DNA of 64,000 bases from Mesorhizobium sp. M1B.F.Ca.ET.045.04.1.1 (lineage in GTDB: Bacteria > Pseudomonadota > Alphaproteobacteria > Rhizobiales > Rhizobiaceae). The stretch covers positions 1,426,001 to 1,490,000 of the forward strand of contig NZ_CP034448.1 of assembly GCF_003952465.1 (NCBI RefSeq), read 5' to 3'. Shown piece after piece: positions 55,187 to 64,000 of this stretch. Below the pieces are notes generated by a model. It was not told the origin of the DNA. It did not search any database and was given only the letters and a program-made list of their open reading frames with translations. The first letter of the stretch is position 1. Every line of letters starts with the position of its first letter. The translations under genes and the position numbers were made by a program.

Positions 55187-56380
55187 TCAGCCGCAAACGG
55201 TATACCAGCTGTCGAATCGGCCATTGTTTGGAACCGCACACAGAGCGCCGTAACAAACCTTCTCACCCTTGAAGTAGGCCAGGAACTGCAGCAAATGGGA
55301 TATTTCGCGCTGTTCATCTTCGTCCCGGATAAGCTCCGGACCGCCCTGCGACTTCAGTGCCAGTTCGATCAACTCGATCGCCCGATCTTTGTTGCCGCTC
55401 TCGTGATAGTAGAGGGCTGCCAAACGATAGGGCAGGAGCTTACGTTTGTCGCTTTCCGGGGGATTCAGTGCCAGGATGTGTTCGGACAGCTGTTTTCCCA
55501 TCGCCAAGCGCTCAGCAGACGGAAAGTGCGAATGGTCATAGTTCGGAAAGAAGAGCTCGTCTAACGCCGCAACCATCCAATTCTCGGAGTTTCTGTTGAT
55601 CGCGTCGCGAACGAATTGGCGCATGACGGGCAAGCCGACCTGCATGTCCTTCATTTTGTGAAGCAACAGATTCACATGAGAACGGCGGAAACCGAGGTTG
55701 TCCGGCATCAAGGCGATGCCTTCTTCGATCGCCGAGAGCGCCGTCCTCCAATTCTTTTTCTCCACCGCCGCCCGATATCTGTCATTGATCGGCTTCTTCA
55801 GCGCTTGTTCGCGCGCTATGGGTTCGCCTTCCGCGATCCGCTCCGCATCGGCGGATTTTGCTTTATCGCTGGTGCGCCAGCTGCCGTTAAGCACCTTCGG
55901 CAAGACCTCATCGAGTTCCGTCGGTGCACCAATAAAGGCGATGCAGCCGTCTCGGTCGACCACGAAACTGGTGGGAATCCAGAAAGAAAAGCTGGGCTCC
56001 ATCCAAAGCTTGTCCATTTCGCCTGTCGAGTCGAATGCGATCCGATAGTTCAGATTCGGGAACTTTTCCGTCAACCAAGCGTCCAACGTGCTTCGGGCCT
56101 CATCGGCCGTTGGAGCGCGTTCACTAGCCGCGACTCCTACGATCTCAACGCCGCTTTCCCTGTATTTCTCCTGCAGCTGCATCAGATGGGGCATCCCGTC
56201 CACACACGAACCGCACCAAGTTGCCCAAAATTCGACGATGTACACTTTGCCAGGCTCGAAGCTGGTGAGGGGCTCGCCACGCAGCCAGGTTTCCGCTTGA
56301 ATCGAAGGAGCCGGGGACTCGATCTGCAACACCACGTTGTTCTCCAAAGCCGTTGTCAAAGGTTGTGAGATTTTCTGCAC
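55187..56380 (-). CDS. TlpA-like thioredoxin-fold protein with C-terminal helical repeats
   Basis: The 397-residue protein starts at a GTG with AGAGGGA nine bases before it. Residues 30-165 form a redoxin/TlpA domain: YIVEFWATWCGSCVDGMPHL holds the C-x-x-C active site, and PTSFVVDRDGCIAFIGAP is the cis-Pro region. The remainder (about 190-390) is helical with TPR-like repeats (NWRTALSAIEEGIALMPDNLGFR, AALYYHESGNKDRAIELIELALK). TlpA-type proteins reduce disulfides, but here no signal peptide or membrane anchor is visible at the N terminus, so a cytosolic role is suggested unless the start is wrong. It ends at the pair of residues after VCYGALC. It has no co-directional neighbour. Confidence 0.78.
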   Translation of the reverse strand: MQKISQPLTTALENNVVLQIESPAPSIQAETWLRGEPLTSFEPGKVYIVEFWATWCGSCVDGMPHLMQLQEKYRESGVEIVGVAASERAPTADEARSTLDAWLTEKFPNLNYRIAFDSTGEMDKLWMEPSFSFWIPTSFVVDRDGCIAFIGAPTELDEVLPKVLNGSWRTSDKAKSADAERIAEGEPIAREQALKKPINDRYRAAVEKKNWRTALSAIEEGIALMPDNLGFRRSHVNLLLHKMKDMQVGLPVMRQFVRDAINRNSENWMVAALDELFFPNYDHSHFPSAERLAMGKQLSEHILALNPPESDKRKLLPYRLAALYYHESGNKDRAIELIELALKSQGGPELIRDEDEQREISHLLQFLAYFKGEKVCYGALCAVPNNGRFDSWYTVCG

Positions 56381-56399
56381 GAGCTTATTTCCCTCTCAG

Positions 56400-57100
56400 A
56401 GACGGCACACGGTTCAGGGGAGAGAACATCCTCGTCTGCTCCATTGCATACCGTCCTGCTGCAAGCGTTGCAAGGTCCATGCCAGCGGGCTCAGCGCGCA
56501 AGTGCATGAATATGCTTTGAAAAACCTCCGTAGTGCCCGGATGGCGGTTGGATTGAACCTGACAAATTTCTGCCTTTGTCAGGTTTTGAACGCGCATTGC
56601 CCGTGTTTCGCGCCGCCAGAAAAGCGTGGCCCATCCGCACGATCCTGAAGCCCAAACCGTCGAACCCGTGCGACACCGCCGCAATCATGTCGCGCCATGC
56701 ATCGATGCCAAGCGCCTCGGCGTTGAGCTCGCAGCACGCCAGAGACATCATCGACGAGACGTTCAAGCTCTACCCGGGAACGGGAAAACGGCCCGAGGTT
56801 TGGCCTTGGTCGGGACGGCCGAACGGCAATATCGCCGAGAGGGAAAGACGCAGAAGAAGATCATCACACCCGGCGAGCCGAAAGTGTCGGCAAGCCATCG
56901 CAGAAGGCAGCAAACATGCAGGCCCAGACGTATCGCTGGGCGATCTGAGGGAGTGGCATACGTCGCGCGCCTGGTGCAGAAATTGCTCGCATCATGCCGA
57001 AGTAAGGTCGGCCGCGCTAATCCGCCGGTATGGCAAAGGCGCGCTATTCAGCACGGTCGAGGGCACTTGGTTGCCCGGGAATTGAACCGGCTCATCACTG
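56400..57100. other. Stretch with weak IS traces
   Basis: About 700 bases without a clear gene. Frames on the plus strand have up to 160 codons but biased composition and no recognised domain. It leads into an IS3-type transposase fragment from about 57100 and may be older IS3 DNA. Confidence 0.35.
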
Positions 57101-57415
57101 GTCAGTGACAATGCCAGCGAGTTCATCTCGAACGCCATCCTCTCCTGCGCGGATCAGAACCGGTCGAATGGCATTCCATGCGCATGGCAAGCATCGCTAT
57201 CGCCTGTGGCGCGCCGACTGCAACACCGCGCGGCCGCACTCCCAAATCGCCTGGCAGACATCGGCCGAGTTCGCCACCACCTTCAACCCGCGACGGTCGC
57301 TCGCGCTGCGCTATGCGAAAGGTTCCGCGCCAGCGCCCGTCGCTTCACCCGCCCAGCAGCGCACAACCCACGCCGGAAACGAACCCAAAACTGGAGAAAC
57401 TCGGGGCGACGTCAT
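57100..57415 (+). pseudogene. IS3-family transposase C-terminal fragment
   Basis: The frames hold DNASEFISNAILSCADQNR (second catalytic Asp region, usually DNGTEFTSNAIL) and, after a deletion, LWRADCNTARPHSQIAWQTSAEFAT (usually WR-DYNT-RPHS-LG-TPAEFA). Only about 100 codons remain, in different frames. It abuts the truncated aldehyde dehydrogenase gene. Confidence 0.65.
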
Positions 57416-58290
57416 TTAGATTCCACCCATGCAGAGGTACTTCATTCCGAGGTAGTCTTCGAGCCCGTGGCGGGAACCCTCCCGCCCGATGCCGGACTGC
57501 TTCAAGCCGCCAAAGGGCGCCGCTTCCGAAGACATACGCCCGTATTGATGCCAATCATGCCATCCAATGCCTCGGCCACGCGCCAGACACGCCTCAGGTT
57601 CGAGGCATGGAAATAGGCGGCGAGCCCGTAATCGTGTCGTTTGCCTCACAGATGACCTGATCCGCATCGTGGAAGCGGATGATCGGCGCCAACGGCCCGA
57701 AAGTCTCCTCTTGCGCAACCGCCATGATGCTGGAGATCTCGGTGAAGACTGTGGGTTTGAAAAAGGTGCCATCCTTGCCGATATGTTCGGCCGCGCATCG
57801 AATTATCCCACCTTTGGCAACGGCATCTGCGATGTGGGACTCGATCTTGGCCAAAGCATGCATGTCGATGAGTGGTCCGACGTCCACTCCCGGAGCGAAG
57901 CCGTCGCCAACCGATAAGTGCCGGACTTTCTCCACGAACTTCTCGACGAACTCATCGTGAACGCTCGATTGGACGTAAAGCCGGTTCGATGAAACGCGCA
58001 AGTCTGGCCGGCATTGCGGAACTTCGCCTGGATCGCGCCGTCAACCGCAGCGTCAATATCCGCGTCATCGAAGACGATGAAGGGCGCATTGCCGCCGAGC
58101 TCGAGGCTGACCTTCTTGATCTGGTCCGAGCGCTGGCGCATGAGCAGTCGGCCAACCGCGGTGGAGCCTGTAAAGCTGATCTTTCGGACCTTGGCATTGG
58201 AGCAGAGTTCGCGGCCCCACGCGACCACCTTCGGTCGCATAGACCCAGGTTGACGACGACGTCAGGAAAAGCCGGCTTGCTGCGCGAGGG
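57416..58290 (-). pseudogene. Succinate-semialdehyde dehydrogenase, 5'-truncated and frameshifted
   Basis: The minus strand carries [40 protein letters not shown] (general base Glu), FRNAGQTCA (nucleophilic Cys), then in a second frame [22 protein letters not shown] and [13 protein letters not shown], and in a third [31 protein letters not shown], the typical GabD end. Frameshifts lie near 58000 and 57610, and the N-terminal third is missing. It is not a copy of the intact aldehyde dehydrogenase at 31377. Confidence 0.8.
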
Positions 58291-58302
58291 CAAACATTGC
58301 AC

Positions 58303-58935
58303 CTAGCCGTGCCACGCCACGATCAGATCGAGCGCGGCTTCGTTGCGTGCGGGTTCTGTGGTCAGTGGAGGGCGGAGGAAAAAGCGCTCGGCGTGCTCGC
58401 CCTCGCGATACCGCTGGTTCGCGCCGGCAAGCGCCCATGTCGCGTCGGCAGCGCCCTGGGCGCTGCCGTATTGTTCTATGAGGCGGTTCGCGATTGCCTC
58501 GCGCATCGTCTCGCCGATGGATGCCGCGTGTTCGCTGCGCAGGCGGAAAGCTTCGAGGAAGCGCTGGCGCATCGAGGAGACGTCGATCCGGAATTCTCCC
58601 ATTCCATCATCGACAACCGCTTGAGCGACTGATGGGTGGTCGGGAGCTGCGTTCTGAATGATTTCCAGCAAGCGCAAGCGCGTGCGCTGTATTCGTCGCC
58701 CGCTCAGGAACAGGCGGCCATCCCGGGTCGGGCCGAGAAGCACAGCGCTCGCCGCCGAGAGGTAAGCGTTGGGATACAGGTATTTGGCGATGGCGTGCTT
58801 GAGTATCATGGCCTCGATATCCTCCCCGGCATCGAGATAGATGCCGCGCATTAACTGGACGAGCTTGCCCGTTTCAGCCTGATAGTGGCTGCGGGTTTTA
58901 TCGATGTTTTCACAACGAGGTGAAGGGCCATTTCT
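58303..58935 (-). pseudogene. N-terminal fragment of an AbiEi/HipA-like protein
   Basis: From about 58920 the frame reads LVQLMRGIYLDAGEDIEAMILKHAIAKYLYPNAYLSAASAVLL, an AbiEi-like N-terminal region. The open frame with an ATG at 58851 ends 183 residues later at the junction with the aldehyde dehydrogenase relic. I remember similar regions at the front of long HipA-fused proteins, but I cannot confirm that here. The end is clearly a truncation, since the last codons run straight into foreign sequence. A region with nested inverted repeats precedes it. Confidence 0.45.
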
Positions 58936-58949
58936 AAAGTTCCCTGAGA

Positions 58950-59024
58950 TACGGGAAAGCTAGCATAATCATCATATTCAAGAGTTTCTAACTTTCCCGT
59001 ATTTGGTATACGCAAAAGTTAGAA
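58950..59024. promoter_or_regulatory. Nested inverted repeats upstream of the AbiEi/HipA-like fragment
   Basis: TACGGGAAAG at 58950-58959 pairs with CTTTCCCGTA at 58992-59001. TTCTAACTTT at 58986-58995 pairs with AAAGTTAGAA at 59015-59024. The arms overlap at 58992-58995, so only one structure can form at a time. The A+T-rich region between them fits a promoter with two operator sites for an autoregulated gene to the left. Confidence 0.55.
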
Positions 59025-59189
59025 TACTTTCTCGGAACGACGGCATTCTTCGGGGCGGGAAATCGAATCACGGGAGAGAACCTGGTCTGCGAGGGCGCGC
59101 AGGCAGTCTCAAGGCGTTCATTCTGCCACACCATAATCGGATCAGCCACACGTAGTTCGGCGAGTCCTTCAGCTATTGTAGAGCGTGGG

Positions 59190-60240
59190 ATTATTCGCTG
59201 TCACGGGCCAACGCCCGGCCGAAAGCAGCTTCTTCGCCGCCGCCCTGCCTGGTCGAGGATCACCTGCTCGATGAGGGCCGGGCGGCGCTGGATGTAGTCC
59301 ATGCCGAGTTTGTCGAGCTGCAACCCGACAAGCGTGGCGGAAATCGACCTGGAGGAACCCAGATTGTCGATAGCATAGGCGCCGATCAGATACTTCTTGC
59401 TCGCTTCGAGTTCGGCCGCTGTTGGGCCTGTGTCCACCAGCTCGTTGATTGGTTGTGTTATCAGGTCGAGCGTCTCGGCCGCCCTGTCGGCGCGCGTCGA
59501 CGTCGTCACGACAAGCATGTTGGAATGCTGGTAGCCTTCCAAGCTGGACGAGACACCGTAGGCAAGGCCGCGCTTTTCGCGCACTTCCTGGAACAGACGT
59601 GAGGTAAATCGTGAGCCTCCGACTATATCGTTCATCAGCTGTCCCGCGTAGAATTCCGGGTCGTTGCGTCCAATGGCGGGAAAGGCCAGCTGGAGCGAAG
59701 TCTGGTGGAGGGCGTATGCGACCTGCGTCCGCTCGGCGCTTCGGGGTGACATCAGGTACGGGGGCGAGCGCCTGTTTCTGAGGCAAATCGCCGAACAGCT
59801 GGTCGAGCCTTGCTCTCAGGGCTTTGGCATCTATGTCGCCTACGACCGCCACATGCAGCCCGTCGCGGGCGAAAGCGGCTTTGTGGAAGGCGCTTAGATC
59901 GGAGGGCGTTACGCTGGTCAGGCTCCCTTGGGCGGTCTCGAATACGCCGTAGATTCCGCGCCGCCAGGCCAGCTCGGCGATCGCGTGAGGTTCGCGCTCA
60001 TTGGCAATGATTTCGGAGAGAAGCTGGGCGCGTATGCGGTCGAAAAGTGCTGGTATAGCCGGCTGCGAGTCCCGCCGCCGAGGATGTCGGCCAGTAGTCG
60101 AGCGCCTCGGCCTCGCACCAGGGACCGCCCATCGAATGACTCATGCGAGGCGTCTCAAGGCTGTCCGCGATCCAGCGCCAGATCTCCGCCTCGCCCGAGG
60201 CGCGCAGAGCTGGCCGGTTGTGCAGGAGCCGTAGGCAATA
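59190..60240 (-). pseudogene. M16 peptidase (PqqL/processing-protease type) remnant
   Basis: The minus strand encodes MAVVGDIDAKALRARLDQLFGDLPQKQA, then in another frame TSLQLAFPAIGRNDPEFYAGQLMNDIVGG, RLFQEVREKRGLAYGVSSSLEGYQHS and ELEASKKYLIGAYAIDNL, which are the second-half features of M16 proteins. Upstream (about 60118-59918), ALDYWPTSSA and GGGTRSRLYQHF are recognisable. No H-x-x-E-H zinc motif is visible, as the N-terminal part is missing or this is the inactive partner of a pair. Several frameshifts occur. Confidence 0.7.
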
Positions 60241-60462
60241 TTCGCCTTCCTTGTTCGGACGTGTAACGCTTGCGTCTCCCGTCGCATTCTACCTGGCTTT
60301 CCGAACGTAGCCGTGATGCGAACTCTTGCTGCATATAAAGTCGAATCAGGGGGATTGAGTCATACGATACGGAGTCTTGACTTTGGCAGTCGCTCTGCGA
60401 CATTACCTATATAAAGGTCGAAAGATGGTGATATGGATCATGCATAGGTCACGGAGACCCGA

Positions 60463-60801
60463 ATGACGGCAGCGCATAAACGCACCTATTCGCGCTACGC
60501 GATGGAAGCGCTTGGCCTTTTCGGTAAGACCATCCGGCTGGGCCGGATGCAGCACCGATTAACCGCACAGGAGTTAGCCGAGAGAATCGGTGTTTCACGC
60601 AGCACCCTGCAGCGCATCGAGAAGGGCGATCCCAAAGTCGAAATCGGACTGATGTTCGAAGCTGCTGCCATTGTCGGTGTGAAGCTGTTCGATGCCGACG
60701 GCAATGGCATCACAGCCCTCACAGGCCGCATTGACGATCGCATCGCGCTGCTGCCGAAGCACGTCTACAAGGCCGGCAAGCAGATCGTCGATGAGTTCTA
60801 A
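60463..60801 (+). CDS. HipB-like XRE antitoxin
   Basis: The 112-residue protein has an XRE HTH at about residues 24-78 (LFGKTIRLGRMQHRLTAQELAERIGVSRSTLQRIEKGDPKVEIGLMFEAAAIVGV), the layout of HipB. Its last codons overlap the start of hipA by 11 bases (ATGAGTTCTAA), so they are translationally coupled. A TTGACT hexamer at 60374 and the following 60 bases, including several GATAT/ATATC-like half-sites, probably form the autoregulated promoter. Confidence 0.85.
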   Translation: MTAAHKRTYSRYAMEALGLFGKTIRLGRMQHRLTAQELAERIGVSRSTLQRIEKGDPKVEIGLMFEAAAIVGVKLFDADGNGITALTGRIDDRIALLPKHVYKAGKQIVDEF

Positions 60802-62107
60802 GGTCCCCAAGTACGACGAAGCCTATGTCTGGGTCTGGCTGCCGGGCGAGACCGCGCCGGTTGTCGCCGGGCGGCTATATGCCCATGACGGACTCGTCAG
60901 CTTCAACTATGGCAGGAGCTTTCGTGAACTGGGCAGCGCGATCCCGCTTTATCTCCCGGAACTGCCCCTGAAGGCAGGCGAATTGCCTTTGCTTCCTGGC
61001 CTAACCATGCCGGGATGCATCCGCGATGCTGCCCCCGATGCCTGGGGACGACGGGTTATCCTAAACCGCAAATTCGGTGTGAAGGGCGATGAAATCGCGC
61101 GGCTCGATATTTCAGAACTGACGTTCCTGCTGGAATCAGGCTCGGACCGCATCGGCGCGCTCGATTTTCAGTTTTCGCCCACGAATTACGAGCCGCGCGC
61201 ACTGGCCAATGCCACTCTCGAAGAGCTTGTCCAATCGGCGGAGCGGGTAGAGAAAGGTATTCCGCTCACCCCCGAATTAGATCAGGCGCTGCATCACGGC
61301 AGCTCGATCGGCGGCGCAAGGCCAAAGGCGCTGATCGAGGATGACGCCGTCAAGCATGTCGCGAAATTTTCCTCGTCTGCCGACCTTTACAGCGTCGTCA
61401 AAGGAGAATTCATAGCCATGCGGCTTGCCGCCTTGTGCGGCATCAGAGCGGCATCCGTCTCGCTCGTTCGCGCCGCAGGCAACGACGTGTTGCTCGTCGA
61501 GCGATTCGACCGGATCAAGGTCACGGGCGGCTGGCAACGCAAATCCATGGTCTCAGCGCTGACGATGCTCGCGCTCGATGAGATGATGGCGCGTTACGCC
61601 AGCTACCAGGATTTGGCGGAGATCATTCGCCACCGATTCACCGCGCCGTCGGAAACTCTGCGCGAGTTATTCAGCCGCATTGTCTTCAACATACTTTGCG
61701 GCAACACCGACGATCATGCCCGCAACCATGCGGCATTCTGGGATGGGGCTAAGCTCACCCTCACGCCTGCGTACGATATTTGTCCGCAGGCCCGCAGTGG
61801 CCAGGAGGCCAGCCAGGCCATGCTCATCAGCGGCAATAACCGCATGAGCCGGATAGCGTCCTGCCTTGAAGCCGCGCATCACTTCCTGCTCAGCGCGCCG
61901 GAAGCTCTTGCGATTGTTGAAGGCCAGCTCCGATGCATTGCGGAGAATTGGCCGCGTGTTAGCGAGGAAGCTACGCTATCCGGCACAGATCGCAATCTGT
62001 TCTGGGGCCGACAGTTCCTCAATCCCTACGCTTTTACGGCGCTGGAAGGAAGCGCCGACGTTCTCCGCGCTCTGGCTGACGAACTACGCAACAGTGTTCA
62101 CGCCTGA
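60791..62107 (+). CDS. HipA-family serine/threonine kinase toxin
   Basis: With the ATG at 60791 the protein has 438 residues, a normal HipA length. It shows the N-terminal subdomain (VVAGRLYAHDGLVSFNYGRSF, LPLLPGLTMPGCIRDAAPDAWGRRVI), the P-loop with autophosphorylated Ser in HHGSSIGGARPKALI, KHVAKFSS (nucleotide-binding Lys), LLVERFDR, the catalytic loop ILCGNTDDHARNHAAFWDG and the metal-binding LTPAYDICP. HipA-type kinases phosphorylate aminoacyl-tRNA synthetases or related targets and cause growth arrest. All catalytic residues are present, so the pair is likely active and may stabilise the element. Confidence 0.9.
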   Translation: MSSKVPKYDEAYVWVWLPGETAPVVAGRLYAHDGLVSFNYGRSFRELGSAIPLYLPELPLKAGELPLLPGLTMPGCIRDAAPDAWGRRVILNRKFGVKGDEIARLDISELTFLLESGSDRIGALDFQFSPTNYEPRALANATLEELVQSAERVEKGIPLTPELDQALHHGSSIGGARPKALIEDDAVKHVAKFSSSADLYSVVKGEFIAMRLAALCGIRAASVSLVRAAGNDVLLVERFDRIKVTGGWQRKSMVSALTMLALDEMMARYASYQDLAEIIRHRFTAPSETLRELFSRIVFNILCGNTDDHARNHAAFWDGAKLTLTPAYDICPQARSGQEASQAMLISGNNRMSRIASCLEAAHHFLLSAPEALAIVEGQLRCIAENWPRVSEEATLSGTDRNLFWGRQFLNPYAFTALEGSADVLRALADELRNSVHA

Positions 62108-62384
62108 TCCGGCGCTGGATTTCGGACAAGCTCGGCAAGCGTAAGACGCCCACAATATGGACAACCCTTGCCGTGCCAGGACGAAGATTGAACAAACGGC
62201 TCTTCAACAGTGACAACGTGCACTGCGGAGAGATGTGGAGCTGACATCGCAAAAGCCCAAGACGCGCGACTTCCCGCGATACAACTCCACATAACTGAGC
62301 GTCTACAAGCGGTGCAGCCAGCCAAACATCCAGCCATCAAAGCGATGATCGTCTGATCTTTTGCCGATGACATCACGTCGGGGA

Positions 62385-63192
62385 AGACTTGTTCGAGCGC
62401 TTGCCGCTTCATATCGATACCGGCCTGGGCGTAGCGCATCGTTAGTTCAGCCCGAGTGGCCTGGCCATCGACTGATGGTGGCGATGTCAACACCCGCCTT
62501 GACGAGGTGGATGGCCGTCGTGTCCCGCAAAGGGCGATGATGGATGCTTTTTTCCGCCAGGGTGGTTCCTTCGCCCGCAGCCATGTGTGCGCAGCAAGTA
62601 TCGAACACCGAACCGGGTGAGCAGTGTGGGGCGGTCGTTGCTTTGCTCGGCGGGACAGGGCGATACCAGACGAAGGTCACAATCGAAGAGTCAGGATCCC
62701 TGAACTCGTGCATCCGTATTGAACATCAGCGAAAACAGAGCGTAATCCCGCTGTCCAGAAGGCGTGCGGCGGTCGATACGCGCCAGGACGCTCTTGATTT
62801 CCGGGCTCATCGAGATATTCGACAGGTGCCACCCACGCGCTCTCTTGAAGGGAAGTGTCACCACCAGTTGCAGCGTATCCTAATATTCGGGGTGCTCCGA
62901 AATCAGGAACCGCGCAAAGGCATGCATCGCCGCCAGCCTTGCATTGCGGGTCGCAACTGCCACGCTCGACCTCAAGTGATGTGAGAAAGCTGCCCATCCT
63001 GTCGGTATTGATGTCGGAGACCGCTTCTTTCAAGAATATCTTCCCGCTCTCCCGCGGCATGAGCCCGTGGCATGCTTCGGCCCAATGCTGTGGATTGATG
63101 TTTCTTCATGCCACAACCTCGCTGACGAGACCGCCGAAAGGCCCTTCAAAGCGGTCGGTGGCGATCTCTCGCAGCTTTGGAAGGTAGTGCAT
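62385..63192 (-). pseudogene. Tyrosine recombinase, broken
   Basis: From ATG 63192 (MHYLPKLREIATDRFEGPFGGL) through EAVSDINTDRMGSFLTSLEVERG (core-binding domain) to DTTAIHLVKAGVDIATISRWPGHSG and LTMRYAQAGIDMKRQALEQVFPD (C-terminal catalytic block, with the H-x-x-R and Tyr regions), a tyrosine recombinase can be followed through at least four frames. The catalytic LRHTTAIHL motif reads LRDTTAIHL, losing the His. Missing are parts of the middle. The segment 62108-62384 downstream has an additional CPYCG motif but no assignable gene. Confidence 0.65.
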
Positions 63193-63271
63193 TGATTTTT
63201 CGTGGAATGGGGACCCTGTTTAAAGGGTGATTTTCGTCCAAACGGGACCCTTTAACGATGGGGTCATCAAG

Positions 63272-63298
63272 ATGCCTCCGGCTTGATCGGAGGCATTT
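63272..63298. repeat. Hairpin just before the istA remnant
   Basis: ATGCCTCCG is followed after 7 bases by CGGAGGCAT. It lies directly before the istA start at 63308, between the end of the IS21 element and its first gene, so it could affect istA translation or act as a barrier to outside transcription. Repeated GGGACCC blocks at 63214-63252 probably belong to the IS21 terminus. Confidence 0.5.
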
Positions 63299-63307
63299 GT
63301 GTTTTGG

Positions 63308-64000
63308 ATGTTGGTTTTAGAGACGATTGCAAAGATACGTCGGCTGTCGCTGGTCCAGGGGAAGTCGATCAAGGCGATCTGCCGTGAGCTGAAGATCTCG
63401 CGCAAGGTGGTGCGCAAGGTCCTGCGTTCTGAGCAGACGGAGTTCCGCTACGAGCGCAAGCACCAGCCCTCCCCGCATGGGAGCCTGGCGTGAGACGCGG
63501 GACCGGCTGCTGTCGGCGAATGCGGCCAAGCCGCAGCGGGAGCGGCTGCCGGTCGCTTCGACGGCTTCCATTGCATTCCCCCGTCGGTGTCGAAGACCTG
63601 CACGGTGCGCTTCGACAACAACAAATACTCGGTGCTGTCGAGTGCCGTCGGTCGGCCCGTCGAGATCCATGCTTATGTCGATCGGATCGCATCCGCCAGA
63701 GGATGGCGTGGTCGTGGGAGAACACGTTCGCTCCTTTGGCCGCAACGAGGTCGTCTACGATCCCTGGCACACGGCGCGCGCCGTTCCTTAGCTGGGTCCT
63801 GCGGTCGGCAATGGAGAAGGTGCGGCGCAGCTCAAGGCGGTTGATGACGTCGACCGGCAGATGGTGTTGATCCTCACCTGGGTGCTGACCGACGGATTGA
63901 GCGCGGTCGAGGCCGCCTGTCAGGAAGCCATCGAGCACGGTGCATCGTCGGCGCCGGTGATCCTCAACATCCTGGCCCGCAGCCGCGATCCGGCGCCGGG
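63308..64000 (+). pseudogene. istA: IS21-family transposase IstA with internal deletion and frameshifts
   Basis: The start MLVLETIAKIRRLSLVQGKSIKAICRELKISRKVVRKVLRSE is the IstA N-terminal HTH. After about 60 codons the frame breaks, and the sequence jumps to the C-terminal part (CTVRFDNNKYSVLSSAVGRPVEIHAY, VVVGEHVRSFGRNEVVYDPWH, KAVDD-DRQMVLILTWVLTDGLSAVEAACQEAI) in several frames. The DDE core is deleted. The element continues past the window edge, where istB would be expected. Confidence 0.75.

Overview
The window looks like accessory DNA from an alphaproteobacterium of the order Hyphomicrobiales, most likely a Mesorhizobium-like rhizobium carrying an integrative and conjugative element (symbiosis-island type). 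The main reason is a control block at 41.8-44.8 kb: a TraR-like LuxR regulator followed by two divergent pairs that look like QseM (anti-activator) and QseC (small HTH protein), the switch described for mesorhizobial symbiosis ICEs. The dense, nested IS debris (IS481, IS110, IS256, IS21, IS66, IS4, IS3), truncated catabolic genes and defence genes fit such an island. No rRNA, tRNA, CRISPR array or nod/nif gene was recognised. The genus assignment is inference from protein content only.

Layout. 0-1.4 kb: an MmgE/PrpD-family gene. 2.1-10.4 kb: nested insertion sequences, with an IS110-type element in an IS481 transposase, IS21 remnants, and a second IS481 split by an IS256 element that is itself split by another IS110-type element. 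11.0-12.2 kb: an M24-fold hydrolase without metal ligands. 12.2-14.6 kb: IS66, IS21 and IS4 remnants. 14.8-16.4 kb: an amidase with a small overlapping upstream gene. 16.8-25.6 kb: two nearly identical D-Ala-D-Ala-ligase-type ATP-grasp genes as arms of an inverted repeat around a frameshifted alanine racemase, an intact IS256 and peptidase debris. 26.6-34.4 kb: a co-directional catabolic cluster (methylaspartate ammonia-lyase, class III CoA-transferase, CitE-type lyase, LysR regulator, aldehyde dehydrogenase, class I fumarase/mesaconase). 34.9-40.8 kb: an Lrp/AsnC regulator, then a degraded copy of the front of an aminotransferase gene, then a three-gene TIR / SLATT / TIR-like module, an IS256 remnant and a fuller but frameshifted aminotransferase. 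41.8-44.8 kb: the ICE quorum-sensing switch. 45.5-48.4 kb: OmpW and a prolyl oligopeptidase. 48.6-52.9 kb: an XRE-ImmA/IrrE regulator, a broken PIN gene and a broken DISARM-type helicase (drmA-like). 53.0-64.0 kb: a JAMM-motif protein, a broken CBS protein, a TlpA-like protein, fragments of semialdehyde dehydrogenase and M16 peptidase, an intact HipBA pair, a broken tyrosine recombinase and an IS21 remnant.

How the genes could work together. The 26.6-34.4 kb cluster can be read as 3-methylaspartate -> mesaconate -> (S)-citramalate -> citramalyl-CoA -> acetyl-CoA + pyruvate. The two ligases share donor and ATP-site sequence but differ in short patches around the acceptor site, which suggests two dipeptide-ligase specificities. 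The best candidate for an undescribed system is the TIR / SLATT / TIR-like operon at 36157-38138. It has Thoeris-like signalling enzymes and a membrane effector, but neither of the usual ThsA types is visible, and it lies between diverged direct repeats of an aminotransferase gene front. Many accessory genes carry single-base frameshifts, several in homopolymers, so some pseudogene calls depend on assembly quality.
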